Below, one piece after another: positions 36,109 to 49,412 of a DNA stretch of 64,000 nt. How positions within the stretch are numbered: position 1 is the stretch's first letter; each line of letters begins with the position of its first letter. The position numbers and the translations under genes were made by a program. The notes beneath the pieces are model-generated. The model ran no database searches and was not told the origin of the DNA. It worked only from the letters and a program-made list of their open reading frames with translations. The stretch is from Rhizobacter koreensis (GTDB lineage: Bacteria; Pseudomonadota; Gammaproteobacteria; Burkholderiales; Burkholderiaceae_C), in NCBI RefSeq assembly GCF_013366375.1, contig NZ_JABWMJ010000002.1, positions 62,001 through 126,000 on the forward strand. The letters are read 5' to 3'.

Positions 36109-36990
36109 TCAGGCCTTGCGCTCGAGAACCTTGCCGAACAGGCCCTGGGGGCGCAGCAGCAGCACGATGAAGAGGAGACCGAAGGCGATTGCGTCGCGCA
36201 TGGTCGAGCCGATGTAGGCGACCGCCAGCACCTCGGCGAAGCCGAGGAAGAGCCCGCCGACCAGCGCGCCGCGGATGTCGCCCATGCCGCCGAGGATGAT
36301 CACCGCGATGCCCTTGTGCAGCATCGGCTGGCCCATCATCGGGAACACGGCGTTCGAATAGAGCGCGATCAGCACGCCACCGACGCCGCCGAGCGCCGCG
36401 GCGGCGAACGAGGTGAGCCGGAACAGGCCCTCGACATTGATGCCGAGCAGTGCCGCCGCCTTCGGCGACTCGGCGATCGCGCGCAACGCGCGGCCGGTCT
36501 GGGTGCGGTTCATCAGCACGAACAGCGCGGCCATCAGCGCGAACGAGAGGCCGATGATCAGCAGCTCGATGACGCTCACGTGCACCGCGCCGATCTGGAA
36601 CGACTCGGTCGGCAGCACCTCGGGCGCGAAGCGCTGGTTCTCGGCCCCGAACATGCCCTGCGCGGCGCTGTTGAGGAAGATCGCGATGCCGATGGTGGCG
36701 ATCATCGGGATCAGGTGCGGCGCGTTGCGGTTGCGCAGCGGCCGCAGCACGAGCACGTCGATCAGCAGGCCGATGACGCCGCTGACCAGCAGCGCGACGA
36801 GCATGGCGAGCGGCAGCGGCAAGGCGAGCCGGGTCACCGCCTCGAGGGCGGCGTAGGCACCGACCATGAACACGGCGCCGTGCGCCAGGTTGATGACGCC
36901 GAGCACGCCGAACACGAGCGTGAAGCCGAGCGCGAAAAGCGCGTAGACGCAGCCGAGCGACAGCGCGTTGACGAGTTGCTGTTCGAGCAT
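36109..36990 (-). CDS. livH: Branched-chain amino acid-type ABC permease LivH
   Basis: This 293-residue inner-membrane permease is the partner of LivM. It has eight or so hydrophobic segments, the LivH motif VINLAHGAVFMVGAYAA, the coupling helix near TGRALRAIAESPKAAALLGI, and GGMGDIRGALVGGLFLGFAE near the end. It starts MLEQQLVNALSLG. It lies 92 bases after livK, with no gene between. Confidence 0.95.
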   Translation of the reverse strand: MLEQQLVNALSLGCVYALFALGFTLVFGVLGVINLAHGAVFMVGAYAALEAVTRLALPLPLAMLVALLVSGVIGLLIDVLVLRPLRNRNAPHLIPMIATIGIAIFLNSAAQGMFGAENQRFAPEVLPTESFQIGAVHVSVIELLIIGLSFALMAALFVLMNRTQTGRALRAIAESPKAAALLGINVEGLFRLTSFAAAALGGVGGVLIALYSNAVFPMMGQPMLHKGIAVIILGGMGDIRGALVGGLFLGFAEVLAVAYIGSTMRDAIAFGLLFIVLLLRPQGLFGKVLERKA

Positions 36991-37082
36991 GGTTCAGCGA
37001 AGAGGGAACGCGGCCGCGGCCGGCAGGCTGCCGGCCGGGCTGCCGGGGCAGACGCGAGCAGCGCCCGCACCCGGCGCGACGA

Positions 37083-38246
37083 TCATTTCTCGATCACGTA
37101 CTTGCCGGCGCGCGTCACGCTGACGATCGCGGCCTGCTGGGCGTCGTAGCCGGCGGGCTTGCCGTCCTTGCCCATCGCCTGGCGGAACTTGAAGGCACCG
37201 GTGGCGCCGGTCCACGTGACCGCCGGCAGCGCGTCGCGCAGCGCGGCACGGTCGGCTTCGAGGTTGCCGGTGAGCTTGATCTTGCCGAGCGCCTGCGCCG
37301 TGATGTTCATCGCGTCGTAGGCCTGCGCCGAGAACTGGTCAGGCGCCGACTTGTACTTCTGCGTGTACGCGACGACGAAGTGCTGGTTCTCCTTGGTCTG
37401 GCTGTTCAGCGACCACGGGCTGCCGACCCACAGGTTGTCGGAGTTGCCCTTCGCGAGGTCGAACACCTTGACCGAGTTCATGCCGTTGCCGCCGATGAAC
37501 GGCACGGTGATGCCGAGCTGGCGCGCCTGCACCATGATCGGCGCGCCTTCGGCGATCAGCGCCGACAGCACGATGGCGTCGGGATTGGTCGCCTTGATCT
37601 TGGTGAGCTGCGCCTTGAAGTCGACGTCGCCCTTGGCGAACGTCTCGGTCGTGGTGACCGGGATCTTGAGGTCGTCGAGCGCCTTCTTGAATGCGTCGTA
37701 GCCGCTCTTGGTGAAGACGTCGTCGTTGCCGTAGAGCACGGCGACCTTCTTGATGTTGGCGTGCTTGGCCGCGACCTGCAGCGTCACCGGCAGCACGTCG
37801 GCTTCGGTGACCGAGTTGCGGAACACGTAGTTGCCGATCGACGTGATGCCGTCGGCGGTGTTCGAGGTGCCGAACACCACGACCTTGGCGGCCTGCGCGA
37901 TCGGGTCGGCGGCCTGCGCCGAGTTCGACAGCGTCGGCCCGAATAGCATCAGCACGCGGTCCTGGAAGATCAGCTTCTTGAAGACGTCGATCGCCTGTTC
38001 CTTGCGACCCTGCTCGTCCTCGAGCTGCAGCACGATCTTGTTGCCCTTGACGCCGCCGGCGGCGTTGATCTCGTCGACGGCGAGCTGCAGGCCGTTCTTG
38101 ATCGACTGGCCGTACTGGCCGGCCGGGCCCGACAGCGCCTCGGCAGCGCCGATCTTGATGTCGGCGGCGCTGGCAGAGGCCCACGCGCCGAGCGCGAGCG
38201 ACGCGGCCAGGCACAGCCGGGCGAAGCGGAAGGAAGTGGAAGTCAT
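37083..38246 (-). CDS. livK: Branched-chain amino acid-type ABC substrate-binding protein LivK
   Basis: This 387-residue periplasmic binding protein has a signal peptide (MTSTSFRFARLCLAASLALG, cleaved after ASASA). The type I binding fold starts DIKIGAAEALSGPAGQYGQS, with KNGLQLAVDEINAAGGVKG and a second lobe holding VAVLYGNDDVFTKSGYDAF. It is first in livKHMGF. The ligand cannot be read from sequence; the HAAT family also takes up aromatic acids and amides. A long hairpin and a TACAAT box lie upstream. Confidence 0.94.
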   Translation of the reverse strand: MTSTSFRFARLCLAASLALGAWASASAADIKIGAAEALSGPAGQYGQSIKNGLQLAVDEINAAGGVKGNKIVLQLEDEQGRKEQAIDVFKKLIFQDRVLMLFGPTLSNSAQAADPIAQAAKVVVFGTSNTADGITSIGNYVFRNSVTEADVLPVTLQVAAKHANIKKVAVLYGNDDVFTKSGYDAFKKALDDLKIPVTTTETFAKGDVDFKAQLTKIKATNPDAIVLSALIAEGAPIMVQARQLGITVPFIGGNGMNSVKVFDLAKGNSDNLWVGSPWSLNSQTKENQHFVVAYTQKYKSAPDQFSAQAYDAMNITAQALGKIKLTGNLEADRAALRDALPAVTWTGATGAFKFRQAMGKDGKPAGYDAQQAAIVSVTRAGKYVIEK

Positions 38247-38285
38247 GGGGTTCCTGCCCGATCGAAGAAGGTGGGGTGAAGCGTG

Positions 38286-38313
38286 CGAACGCCTCGACAG
38301 GGCGAGGCGTTCG
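38286..38313. repeat. Perfect 11-base inverted repeat in the livK leader
   Basis: CGAACGCCTCG and CGAGGCGTTCG pair around ACAGGG, 40 bases before the livK ATG and downstream of its -10 box, so it would be a strong stem-loop in the leader RNA. No T run follows on the livK strand. Confidence 0.5.
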
Positions 38314-38352
38314 AGCGGTGAGGCCGGCGGCGAAAGCCTGCCGAAGCGCCGA

Positions 38353-38358
38353 ATTGTA
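38353..38358 (-). promoter_or_regulatory. -10 box (TACAAT) upstream of livK
   Basis: The minus strand reads TACAATTCGGCG about 107 bases before the livK ATG. The -35 region is weak, and a palindrome (38378-38387) occupies that place, which would suit regulator control. Confidence 0.45.
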
Positions 38359-38377
38359 GCCAGCGCGCTACCGAGCG

Positions 38378-38387
38378 CCGACCGGTC
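38378..38387. promoter_or_regulatory. Palindromic site before livK resembling the paaG palindrome
   Basis: CCGACCGGTC here is identical over ten bases to the sequence on the paaG strand at 22288-22299; its core GACCGGTC is self-complementary. It covers the expected -35 region of livK. A shared regulator is possible but not shown. Confidence 0.3.
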
Positions 38388-38425
38388 TTACCCTGCACGG
38401 CTTGCGGGGCGAGCCGTGCGGCCAG

Positions 38426-39823
38426 TCACGAACCGGCGACCTTCATGCGCTCGATCAGCACTGATCCGGTGGTGCGGCTGCCGGACGTATAGGCGTCGGC
38501 GCCGACCGCCGCGATCGCCATGAACATGTCGCGCAGGTTGCCCGCGATCGTCACCTCCTCCACGGGGTGGACGATGCGGCCGTTGTCGACCCAGAAGCCC
38601 GCCGCGCCGCGCGAATAGTCGCCGGTCACCGGGTTGACGCCCTGCCCGATCAGCTCGATGACGAAAAGGCCGCGGTGCAGCTTCTTCAGCATCGCGTCGA
38701 GGCCGTCGTCGGGCCGGGTGAGCCGGCTCGTCAGCACCAGGTTGTGCGCGCCCCCGGCATGGCCGGTGGTCTTCATGCCGAGCTTGCGCGCCGAGTAGGT
38801 CGAAAGGAAATAGCTCTGCACGACGCCGCCCGCGACGATGTCGCGCGGCTGCGTGACGACGCCTTCGTCGTCGAACGGCGCGCTCGCCTTGCCGCGGAGC
38901 TGGTGCGGGTCCTCGCGCAGGTCGAGGTGCGGCGCGAGCACGGGCTTGCCCAGGCTGTCCATGAGGAACGACGAGCCGCGGTAGAGGGCGCCGCCGCTGG
39001 TCGCCTGCACGTACGAGCCGATGAGGCCCGATGCGAGCGGCGCCTCGAAGAGCACCGGCACCTCGCAGGTCGCGATCTTGCGTGCGCCCAGGCGCGAGAG
39101 GGCCCGCTCGGCGGCATAGCGCCCGACCGCCTCGGGCGCGGCGAGATCGCCCGGCACCCGCATCGACGAGTACCACGAGTCGCGCTGCATCTCGTCGCCG
39201 CGCTTGCCGCGCCGCGACGCAATCGGCGCCACGGACAGCGAGTGGCGCGAGCTCGCGTAGCCGGCCCGGAACCCGCGCGTGTTGCCGGCGAAGAAGTGCG
39301 ACTGCTGCGCCGACACGCCCGCCCCCTCGGAATTCGTGATGCGCGGATCGACGGCGAACGCGGCCGCCTCGCCGGCCTGCGCGATCTGCATCGCCTGCTC
39401 GGCGTCGATCGGCCAGGGGTGGAACAGATCGAGGTCGCGGGCGGCGGCGTCGCCGATCGCGAGGTCGTCGGCGTCAGGCAGCCCGGCCGCCGGATCTTCG
39501 GCGGTGAAGCGCGCGATGTCGTAGGCGGCGCGCACCGTGCGCTCGAGTGCGGCGCGCGAGAAGTCGGACGAGCTCGCATGGCCGCGGCGCTGGCCGACGT
39601 AGACCGTCACGCTGAGCGACTTGTCGCGGTTGCGCTCGACGTTCTCGACGTCGCCCTTGCGCACCGACACCGACAGGCCGACGCCCTCGGAGGCCTCGGC
39701 CGAGGCGTCGGTCGCACCGACCTCGCGGGCCAGCCGCAGCGTGTCGTCGACGAGCTCCTGGAACTGGTCGAGGCGGTACGCGAAGCCGCGCGGCGACGCC
39801 GGAGGCACGGGAGGAAGCGACAT
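38426..39823 (-). CDS. pmbA: Metalloprotease PmbA (TldE)
   Basis: PmbA is the partner of TldD in a protease that degrades unfolded peptides and matures some modified peptides. The 465-residue protein shows GVGLSVSVRKGDVENVERN, VYVGQRRGHASSSDFS, VLFEAPLASGLIGSYV and the C-terminal FWVDNGRIVHPVEEVTIAGN. TldD, not PmbA, holds the zinc site, and tldD is not in the window. It is divergent from yjgA, an arrangement conserved in betaproteobacteria. Confidence 0.95.
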   Translation of the reverse strand: MSLPPVPPASPRGFAYRLDQFQELVDDTLRLAREVGATDASAEASEGVGLSVSVRKGDVENVERNRDKSLSVTVYVGQRRGHASSSDFSRAALERTVRAAYDIARFTAEDPAAGLPDADDLAIGDAAARDLDLFHPWPIDAEQAMQIAQAGEAAAFAVDPRITNSEGAGVSAQQSHFFAGNTRGFRAGYASSRHSLSVAPIASRRGKRGDEMQRDSWYSSMRVPGDLAAPEAVGRYAAERALSRLGARKIATCEVPVLFEAPLASGLIGSYVQATSGGALYRGSSFLMDSLGKPVLAPHLDLREDPHQLRGKASAPFDDEGVVTQPRDIVAGGVVQSYFLSTYSARKLGMKTTGHAGGAHNLVLTSRLTRPDDGLDAMLKKLHRGLFVIELIGQGVNPVTGDYSRGAAGFWVDNGRIVHPVEEVTIAGNLRDMFMAIAAVGADAYTSGSRTTGSVLIERMKVAGS

Positions 39824-39881
39824 GGTGGAGTGGCGGCGGCGCTCGACGGGCGCGGCACCGCGGGTGGAGAGGGTGGCGGAC

Positions 39882-39887
39882 TATGAT
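39882..39887 (+). promoter_or_regulatory. -10 box (TATGAT) upstream of yjgA
   Basis: TATGAT followed by ACCC is a 5 of 6 match about 159 bases before the yjgA ATG, implying a long leader. No good -35 is seen. Confidence 0.35.
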
Positions 39888-40045
39888 ACCCAGCGCCTTT
39901 CCGGCCCTCGGCCGAATGGTCTGTCGCGGAAGAACAGCCCGGCCCCGAGCTGGCCGACCGCTCGCTGCATGATTCGGCAACGCCGGATCCACCCCGGGTT
40001 CGGGCGCATCGCCACCGTCCGTCATCCACGCCTTCACGCCTTTCC

Positions 40046-40600
40046 ATGCCCCGCAAGCTTTCCGACGATCTTCCGGACGCCGACGCGCCCGCCGCCGAGC
40101 TGGCGCCCGATCGTCCGAGCAAGACGCGCATGAAGCAGGCCTCGCACGACCTGCAGACGCTCGGCGAGGCGGTGCTCGAGCTGCCCGACGACCGCATCGA
40201 GTCGCTGGCCATCCCGGAGATCCTTCTCGACGCCATCCGCGAAGGCAAACGCATCCGCAGCCACGAGGGCCGGCGCCGGCACCTGCAGTACATCGGCAAG
40301 CTGATGCGGCGCGTCGACCCCGAGCCGCTGCGCCAGGCTGTCACCGAGATGCAGCTCGGCCGCGCCAAGGATTCGCTCGCGCTGCACCAGGCCGAGCGCT
40401 GGCGCGCCGAGCTGATCGCCGACGACGAGGCCACCACGCGCTTTGCCGCCGAACACCCGGGGTGCGACGTGCAGGCGCTGCGCAGCCTCGTGCGGGCAGC
40501 GCGCAAGGATGCCGCGCATAGCCCCGAGCAGCGCAGCGGCCGCGCCTTCCGCGAGCTCTTCAAGTTCATCCGTGACGCAGCGCAAGGTGCCCATGACTGA
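40046..40600 (+). CDS. yjgA: Ribosome-associated protein YjgA/DarP (DUF615)
   Basis: DarP binds late 50S precursors and helps subunit assembly in E. coli. The 184-residue protein shows SKTRMKQASHDLQTLGEAVL, IREGKRIRSHEGRRRHLQYI, GKLMRRVD and the C-terminal RAFRELFKFIRD. The start MPRKLSDDLPDAD fits the family. The last eight bases overlap the mogA start. Confidence 0.94.
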   Translation: MPRKLSDDLPDADAPAAELAPDRPSKTRMKQASHDLQTLGEAVLELPDDRIESLAIPEILLDAIREGKRIRSHEGRRRHLQYIGKLMRRVDPEPLRQAVTEMQLGRAKDSLALHQAERWRAELIADDEATTRFAAEHPGCDVQALRSLVRAARKDAAHSPEQRSGRAFRELFKFIRDAAQGAHD

Positions 40601-41192
40601 CGCCAGCCAAGCCTTCGATCCGGTCCGGATCGGTGTCGTCTCGGTGAGCGACCGCGCCTCGAGCGGCACCTACGCCGACCAGGGCATCCCGGCCCTGCAG
40701 GACTGGCTCGGCCGCGCGCTCAGGAACCCGATCACCTGGGAGCCGCGCCTGATTCCCGACGACGAGGCGACGATCAGCGCCACGCTGCGCGAACTCGTCG
40801 ACGACGCGCGGTGCGACCTCGTGCTGACGACCGGCGGCACCGGCCCGGCGCCGCGCGACGTCACGCCCGAGGCGACGCTCGCGGTCGCGACCAAGGTGAT
40901 GCCGGGCTTTGGCGAGCAGATGCGGCGCATCAGCCTCGCGTTCGTGCCGACCGCGATCCTGTCGCGCCAGGTCGCGGTGATCCGCGGCCGCGCGCTCATC
41001 GTCAACCTGCCCGGCCAGCCGAAGTCGATCGCCGAGACGCTCGAGGGGCTGCCGAACGGCACGCCGCCGGTGCCCGGAATCTTCGCCGCGGTGCCCTACT
41101 GCATCGACCTGATCGGCGGGCCCTACATCGAGACCGACGAGGCGGTCTGCAAGGCGTTCCGGCCGAAGTCGGCGCTGCGGCCGCCGCGCTGA
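40593..41192 (+). CDS. mogA: Molybdopterin adenylyltransferase MogA
   Basis: MogA adenylates molybdopterin before molybdenum insertion. The 199-residue protein shows VRIGVVSVSDRASSGTYADQ, the nucleotide-binding LVLTTGGTGPAPRDVTPEA, PGFGEQMRRISL, LPGQPKSIAETLEG and the C-terminal PYCIDLIGGPYIET. The ATG of MTDASQAF lies inside the yjgA end, so translation is coupled. It is convergent with cysE across a 79-base gap containing a GGCTGC/GCAGCC hairpin (41225-41240). Confidence 0.95.
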   Translation: MTDASQAFDPVRIGVVSVSDRASSGTYADQGIPALQDWLGRALRNPITWEPRLIPDDEATISATLRELVDDARCDLVLTTGGTGPAPRDVTPEATLAVATKVMPGFGEQMRRISLAFVPTAILSRQVAVIRGRALIVNLPGQPKSIAETLEGLPNGTPPVPGIFAAVPYCIDLIGGPYIETDEAVCKAFRPKSALRPPR

Positions 41193-41224
41193 CGCCGGCG
41201 GTTCGGCCGGATGGCCTGACCATT

Positions 41225-41240
41225 GGCTGCGCAGGCAGCC
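41225..41240. terminator. Hairpin between convergent mogA and cysE
   Basis: GGCTGC and GCAGCC pair around GCAG in the gap between two stop codons. It could end both messages, but no T run is present. Confidence 0.3.
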
Positions 41241-41271
41241 GATGCCTGCGCCGAGAGCCAGCGCGACCGCG

Positions 41272-42051
<780 letters not shown>

Positions 42052-42158
42052 GGGCTGAGGGCTGGCGGCCGCTGGCCGGCAGCAAGGAGGGCCCGGCAGT
42101 TTAGCGGCGCGCCCCGACCCTGTCGGGGGTGCAGCATCGGCGGCCGGACCGTGGGCGC

Positions 42159-42914
42159 TCAGCCCTCGCGCGGCCTGCCGGCCTCGGCCTCGTCGAGGCG
42201 CCTTTCGATCGCACGCGCGACGCCGCGCAGGATGTGCAGCTCCTCGCCCGTCAGCTCGGCTCGATTGGCGAGCTGCTGCAGGCGCGGCATGAGCTTGCGC
42301 GGCACCAGCGGATCGAGAAAGCCGAGGCGCACGAGCGCGCGCGCCCAGTGCCCGAGCAGGCCGTCGATCGCCACCGCGTCGGCACGACCGGGCTCGACCG
42401 GCCGCGGCAGCTCGAATCCGCCGAGCGCCTGGCGCCACTCGTAGGCGATCAGCTGCACCGCCTGCGCGAGGTTGAGCGACCCGTAGTCGGGCGCGGTCGG
42501 GATCGAGAGGCACGCGTGGCACGCGTAGACGTCGCGGTTGGGCATGCCGAAGCGCTCGGACCCGAACACGAAGGCGACCCGATGCGCGCGCTCGGCGAGC
42601 TCGGGAAAGAACGCGCGCGGCGCATGCGTCGGCGGCCCGAAGTCGCGCGGCGTCATTGCGGTCGCGCAGACGAAGGTGATGCCGCCCAGCGCCTCGACCA
42701 GGGTCGGCACCACGCGCACGCGCTCGAGCACGTCGGTCGCGCCGCTCGCGAACGCGACCGCCTCGGCTTGCCGGTGCGCGTCGGCGAAGCGCGGCGCCAC
42801 GAGCACCAGGTCGCCGAACCCCATCACCTTGAGCGCGCGCGCCGCCGCGCCGATGTTGCCCGGGTGGCTGGTTCCCACCAGCACGAAGCGCGTGGAGTCG
42901 CCGGAGTCGGTCAC
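42159..42914 (-). CDS. trmJ: RNA methyltransferase, TrmJ/LasT type (SPOUT family)
   Basis: This 251-residue SPOUT methyltransferase probably makes 2'-O-methyl at position 32 of tRNA. The knot motifs are [38 protein letters not shown] and [16 protein letters not shown], followed by a C-terminal helical domain. The GTG giving [14 protein letters not shown] was chosen; no better start is in frame close by. It is divergent from suhB, as in many proteobacteria. Confidence 0.92.
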   Translation of the reverse strand: MTDSGDSTRFVLVGTSHPGNIGAAARALKVMGFGDLVLVAPRFADAHRQAEAVAFASGATDVLERVRVVPTLVEALGGITFVCATAMTPRDFGPPTHAPRAFFPELAERAHRVAFVFGSERFGMPNRDVYACHACLSIPTAPDYGSLNLAQAVQLIAYEWRQALGGFELPRPVEPGRADAVAIDGLLGHWARALVRLGFLDPLVPRKLMPRLQQLANRAELTGEELHILRGVARAIERRLDEAEAGRPREG

Positions 42915-42925
42915 GAGGTCACGCC

Positions 42926-42941
42926 TAAAATCGCGATTATC
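42926..42941. promoter_or_regulatory. Divergent -10 boxes of trmJ and suhB
   Basis: TAAAAT (42926-42931, plus) and GATAAT (42941-42936, minus) lie four bases apart, facing away. -35 hexamers are poor on both sides. Confidence 0.4.
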
Positions 42942-42996
42942 GGCACCGGGATCCCCGGCTCGTCGCTCCCCTCGCTCCCGCCCCTCCCCGTCGCCC

Positions 42997-43980
42997 ATGT
43001 CGCAAGCGCTCCACCCCATGCTCAACACCGCCATCAAGGCGGCCCGGAGCGCCGGCACCATCATCAACCGCGCCTCGCTCGACCTCGATCGGCTGCAGAT
43101 CAACCGCAAGGCGCCGAACGACTTCGTCACCGAGGTCGACCACGCCGCCGAGGCCGCGATCATCGAGACGCTCCTCGGCGCCTACCCCGGCCACGGCATC
43201 AATGCCGAGGAGTCGGGCCGCACGCACGGCACGTCGAGCAGCGAGTACGTGTGGATCATCGATCCGCTCGACGGCACGACCAACTTCCTGCACGGCTTTC
43301 CGGTCTACGCGGTGTCGATCGCGCTGGCGTTCCGCGGGCAGGTCCAGCAGGCGGTCGTCTACGACCCGGCGCGCAACGACCTCTTCTACGCATCGAAGGG
43401 ACGCGGCGCGTTCCTCAACGACAAGCGGATCCGCGTCTCCAAGCGCACGCGCCTCGCGGACTGCCTGCTTGGCACCGGCTTTCCGTTTCGACGCGGCGAC
43501 AACTTTCAGCGCTACCTGAAGATGATGGAAGTGATGATGCCGCTGTGCGCCGGCCTGCGCCGCCCCGGCGCCGCCGCGCTCGACCTCTGCTACGTGGCGG
43601 CCGGCTGGTACGACGGCTTCTTCGAGACCGGCCTCAAGCCGTGGGACATGGCGGCCGGCTCGCTGATGATCACCGAGGCCGGTGGCCTGGTCGGCAACTT
43701 CACCGGCAACGCCGACTTCCTGGAACGTGGCGAGGTCCTCGCCGCCAGCCCGCGCATCTACGGTCAGCTCGTGCAGCTGCTCTCGCCGTTCACGTCGGTG
43801 GTCAACGAAGAGGCCGCTGCGCCGCCTGAGGCGGCCCGCGCCGCCGAGCTCACGCCGGAGGCCGCGCTCGGCGCAGTGCTCGACGACACCGCGCGCCCCG
43901 CGCCGGCCGCCGCTGAAGCGCCCGCCGCCCCGAAGCTGAAGCCGCCGGTGCGCATCCGCAAGGTGCCGGCGCCCGAGTGA
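42997..43980 (+). CDS. suhB: Inositol-1-monophosphatase family protein SuhB
   Basis: SuhB is an inositol phosphatase that in E. coli also acts in rRNA antitermination complexes. The 327-residue protein has metal-site motifs [11 protein letters not shown] and [17 protein letters not shown], plus [19 protein letters not shown]. The family is about 265-270 residues; the last 55 or so here are an Ala/Pro/Glu-rich tail ending in a basic stretch ([13 protein letters not shown]). The ATG of [12 protein letters not shown] was chosen; one seven codons later is possible. Confidence 0.94.
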   Translation: MSQALHPMLNTAIKAARSAGTIINRASLDLDRLQINRKAPNDFVTEVDHAAEAAIIETLLGAYPGHGINAEESGRTHGTSSSEYVWIIDPLDGTTNFLHGFPVYAVSIALAFRGQVQQAVVYDPARNDLFYASKGRGAFLNDKRIRVSKRTRLADCLLGTGFPFRRGDNFQRYLKMMEVMMPLCAGLRRPGAAALDLCYVAAGWYDGFFETGLKPWDMAAGSLMITEAGGLVGNFTGNADFLERGEVLAASPRIYGQLVQLLSPFTSVVNEEAAAPPEAARAAELTPEAALGAVLDDTARPAPAAAEAPAAPKLKPPVRIRKVPAPE

Positions 43981-44094
43981 CGCCGCTTCGCGAGGCAGTG
44001 CGGCCGGGCTGCGCCGCAGCATCCGGCATGGTGGCGGCGGACACCGCCAGCCGACGGCTCTCGCCATGCACCCACCACGCGTGCGGCACCGATA

Positions 44095-44108
44095 CGTTGT
44101 CGGCAACG
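44095..44108 (+). other. Small hairpin just before the mutS start
   Basis: CGTTG-TCGG-CAACG forms a five-pair stem ending two bases before the mutS ATG, where a Shine-Dalgarno should stand. It may dampen initiation. Confidence 0.3.
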
Positions 44109-44110
44109 AG

Positions 44111-46683
44111 ATGAGCACGCCCGCGCCCGCGCACACGCCGATGATGGCGCAGTACCTGCGCATCAAGGCCGAGCATCCGGACACGCTCGTGTTCTACCGG
44201 ATGGGCGACTTCTACGAGCTGTTCTACGACGACGCCCGCAAGGCCAATCGCCTGCTCGACATCACGCTGACCACGCGCGGCGCGAGCGCCGGCGAGCCGA
44301 TCGTGATGGCGGGCGTTCCGGTGCACGCGGTCGAGACCTACCTCGCGCGCCTCATCAAGTGCGGCGAGTCGGTCGCGATCTGCGAGCAGGTCGGCGAGGT
44401 CGGCGCGACCAAGGGCCCGGTCGAACGCAAGGTGGTGCGTGTCGTCACCCCCGGCACGCTGACCGACGGTCACCTGCTCGCGGACAAGCGCGACGCTCCC
44501 CTGCTCGCCGTCGCCTCGCGCAAGGGCCGGCTCGGCCTGGCCTGGCTCGCGCTCTCGAGCGGCGCCCTCGGCATGGCCGAATGCGCCGATGGCGAGCTCG
44601 CGAGCTGGCTGGCACGCCTCGGCGCCGCCGAGGTGCTGGTCGATCGCGAGCAGGTGCCGGTTGCGCTGCAGCACGCCGGCGCGACCCTGACGCAGCGCCC
44701 CGGCTGGCAGTTCGACAGCGCGCTCGGCGTGAGGAAGCTCTGCGAGCAGCTCGGCGTCGCCAGCCTCGCCGGCCACAACGCGGCCGAACTGCACGCCGCG
44801 CACGCGGCGGCGGCGGCGCTGCTCGCCTATGCCGAGCACACGCAAGGGCGGGCGCTCGCCCACGTGCGCAGCCTCGCGGTCGAGCGCAGCAGCGAACTCA
44901 TCGACCTGCCGGTCACCACTCACCGCAACCTCGAGCTCACCGAGACGCTGCGCGGCGCGCCTGCGCCGACCCTGCTCTCGGTGCTCGACAGCTGCGTCAC
45001 CGGGATGGGCAGCCGGGCGCTCTGTCGCTGGCTGCGCAGCCCGTTGCGCGACCGCCGAGTCGCGACCGAGCGCCACGGCGCGATCGACGCGCTGCTCGCC
45101 ACCAGCGTCGATGGCGTTCGCGACGCGCTGCGTGCGGTCAGCGACGTCGAGCGGACCACCGCGCGCCTGGCACTCGGCCAGGTCCGGCCGCGCGAGCTCG
45201 CCGGCCTGCGTGCGACGCTGCACGCCTTGCCGGCGCTCTGCGAGACGGTGCCGGCGAGCGCCGCGACGCTGCTCGACGACGTGCGCGACGCGCTCGCGCC
45301 GCCGCCCGCGATCGCCGCGCTGCTCGATGCCGCCATCGCCGCGGAGCCCGCCGCGCAGCTGCGCGACGGCGGCGTCATCGCGCGTGGCCACGACGCGCTG
45401 CTCGACGAGCTGCGCGACATCGGCGAGCACGGCGACGCCTTTTTGCTCGAGCTCGAGGGCCGCGAACGCGCGCGCACCGGCATCGCGGGCCTGCGCGTGC
45501 AGTTCAACCGCGTGCATGGCTTCTACATCGAGGTCTCTCAGGCGCACGCGGCGAAGGTGCCGGCCGACTACCAGCGCCGTCAGACGATGAAGAACGCCGA
45601 ACGCTTCATCACGCCCGAGCTGAAGGCGTTCGAGGACAAGGCGCTCTCGGCGCAGGAGCGCGCGCTCGCCCGCGAGAAGCAGCTCTACGACGAGCTGCTC
45701 GAGGCGCTGCAGGCGCACCTCGACGTGCTCGGCGCGCTCGGGCGCGCGCTCGCGACGCTCGACGCGCTCGCGGCGCTCGCCGAGCGCGCGGCGACGCTCG
45801 ACTGGCGGCGGCCGGTGTTCGTGCGCGAGCCGTGCATCGAGATCGTGCGCGGCCGCCATCCGGTGGTCGAGGCGCGTCTCAACGAGGCCGGCGCGAGCTT
45901 CACGCCGAACGACTGCCGGCTCGACCTGATGCGGCGCAGCCTCGTCATCACCGGTCCCAACATGGGCGGCAAGAGCACCTTCATGCGCCAGGTGGCGCTG
46001 ATCGTGCTGCTGGCGTCGATCGGCTCGTACGTGCCGGCCGACGCGTGCCGGCTCGGCCCGATCGACGCGATCCACACCCGCATCGGCGCGGCCGACGATC
46101 TCGCCAACGCACAGTCGACGTTCATGGTCGAGATGAGCGAGGCGGCGGCGATCGTGCACGCGGCGACCGAGCAGTCGCTGGTGCTGATGGACGAGATCGG
46201 GCGCGGCACGTCGACCTTCGACGGGCTCGCGCTCGCCGCTTCGATCGCGCACCACCTGCACAACCGCAATCGCGCCTTCCTGCTGTTCGCGACCCACTAC
46301 TTCGAGCTCACCCAGTTCCCCGCGGCCAACCCGGCGGCGGTGAACATGCACGTGTCGGCGGTCGAGTCCGGGCGCGACATCGTGTTCCTGCACGAGATCG
46401 TGCCGGGGCCGGCGAGCCGCAGCTACGGCGTGCAGGTGGCGCGCCTTGCGGGCATGCCGGCGACCCTGCTGCGCCACGCGACCGTGACCCTCGAGGCGCT
46501 CGAGGCGCAGCAGAGCGCCGGCCAGCCGCAGATCGACCTCTTCGCCCCGGCGCCCGCCGAGCCGCCGCCCGCCGTGGCGGAATCCGCGGTCGACGTGGCG
46601 CTCGCCGCGCTCGACCCCGATATGCTCAGCCCGAAGGAAGCGCTCGAGGCGCTCTACCGGCTGAAAGCACTGCAGGAAAGACG

Positions 46684-46687
<4 letters not shown>
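44111..46687 (+). CDS. mutS: DNA mismatch repair protein MutS
   Basis: MutS recognises mismatches and recruits MutL. The 858-residue protein has the full layout: mismatch-binding domain with the Phe-X-Glu wedge in [12 protein letters not shown], core and clamp domains ([36 protein letters not shown]), and the ATPase with Walker [32 protein letters not shown], Walker [17 protein letters not shown] and the [11 protein letters not shown]is switch. The C-terminal helix-turn-helix tail ends in [19 protein letters not shown]. The stop overlaps the next start by four bases. Confidence 0.97.
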
Positions 46688-49372
<2,685 letters not shown>

Positions 49373-49412
49373 GCGACACGCGCGCGCTGACGCCATCCGG
49401 AGCACCTCGGCC

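Noticed and set aside
44359..46683. Long open frame (1050 codons to 47511) crossing mutS in another frame
   Set aside because: Only its last 276 codons (the Anbu gene) look like protein; the earlier part is Arg-rich shadow of mutS.
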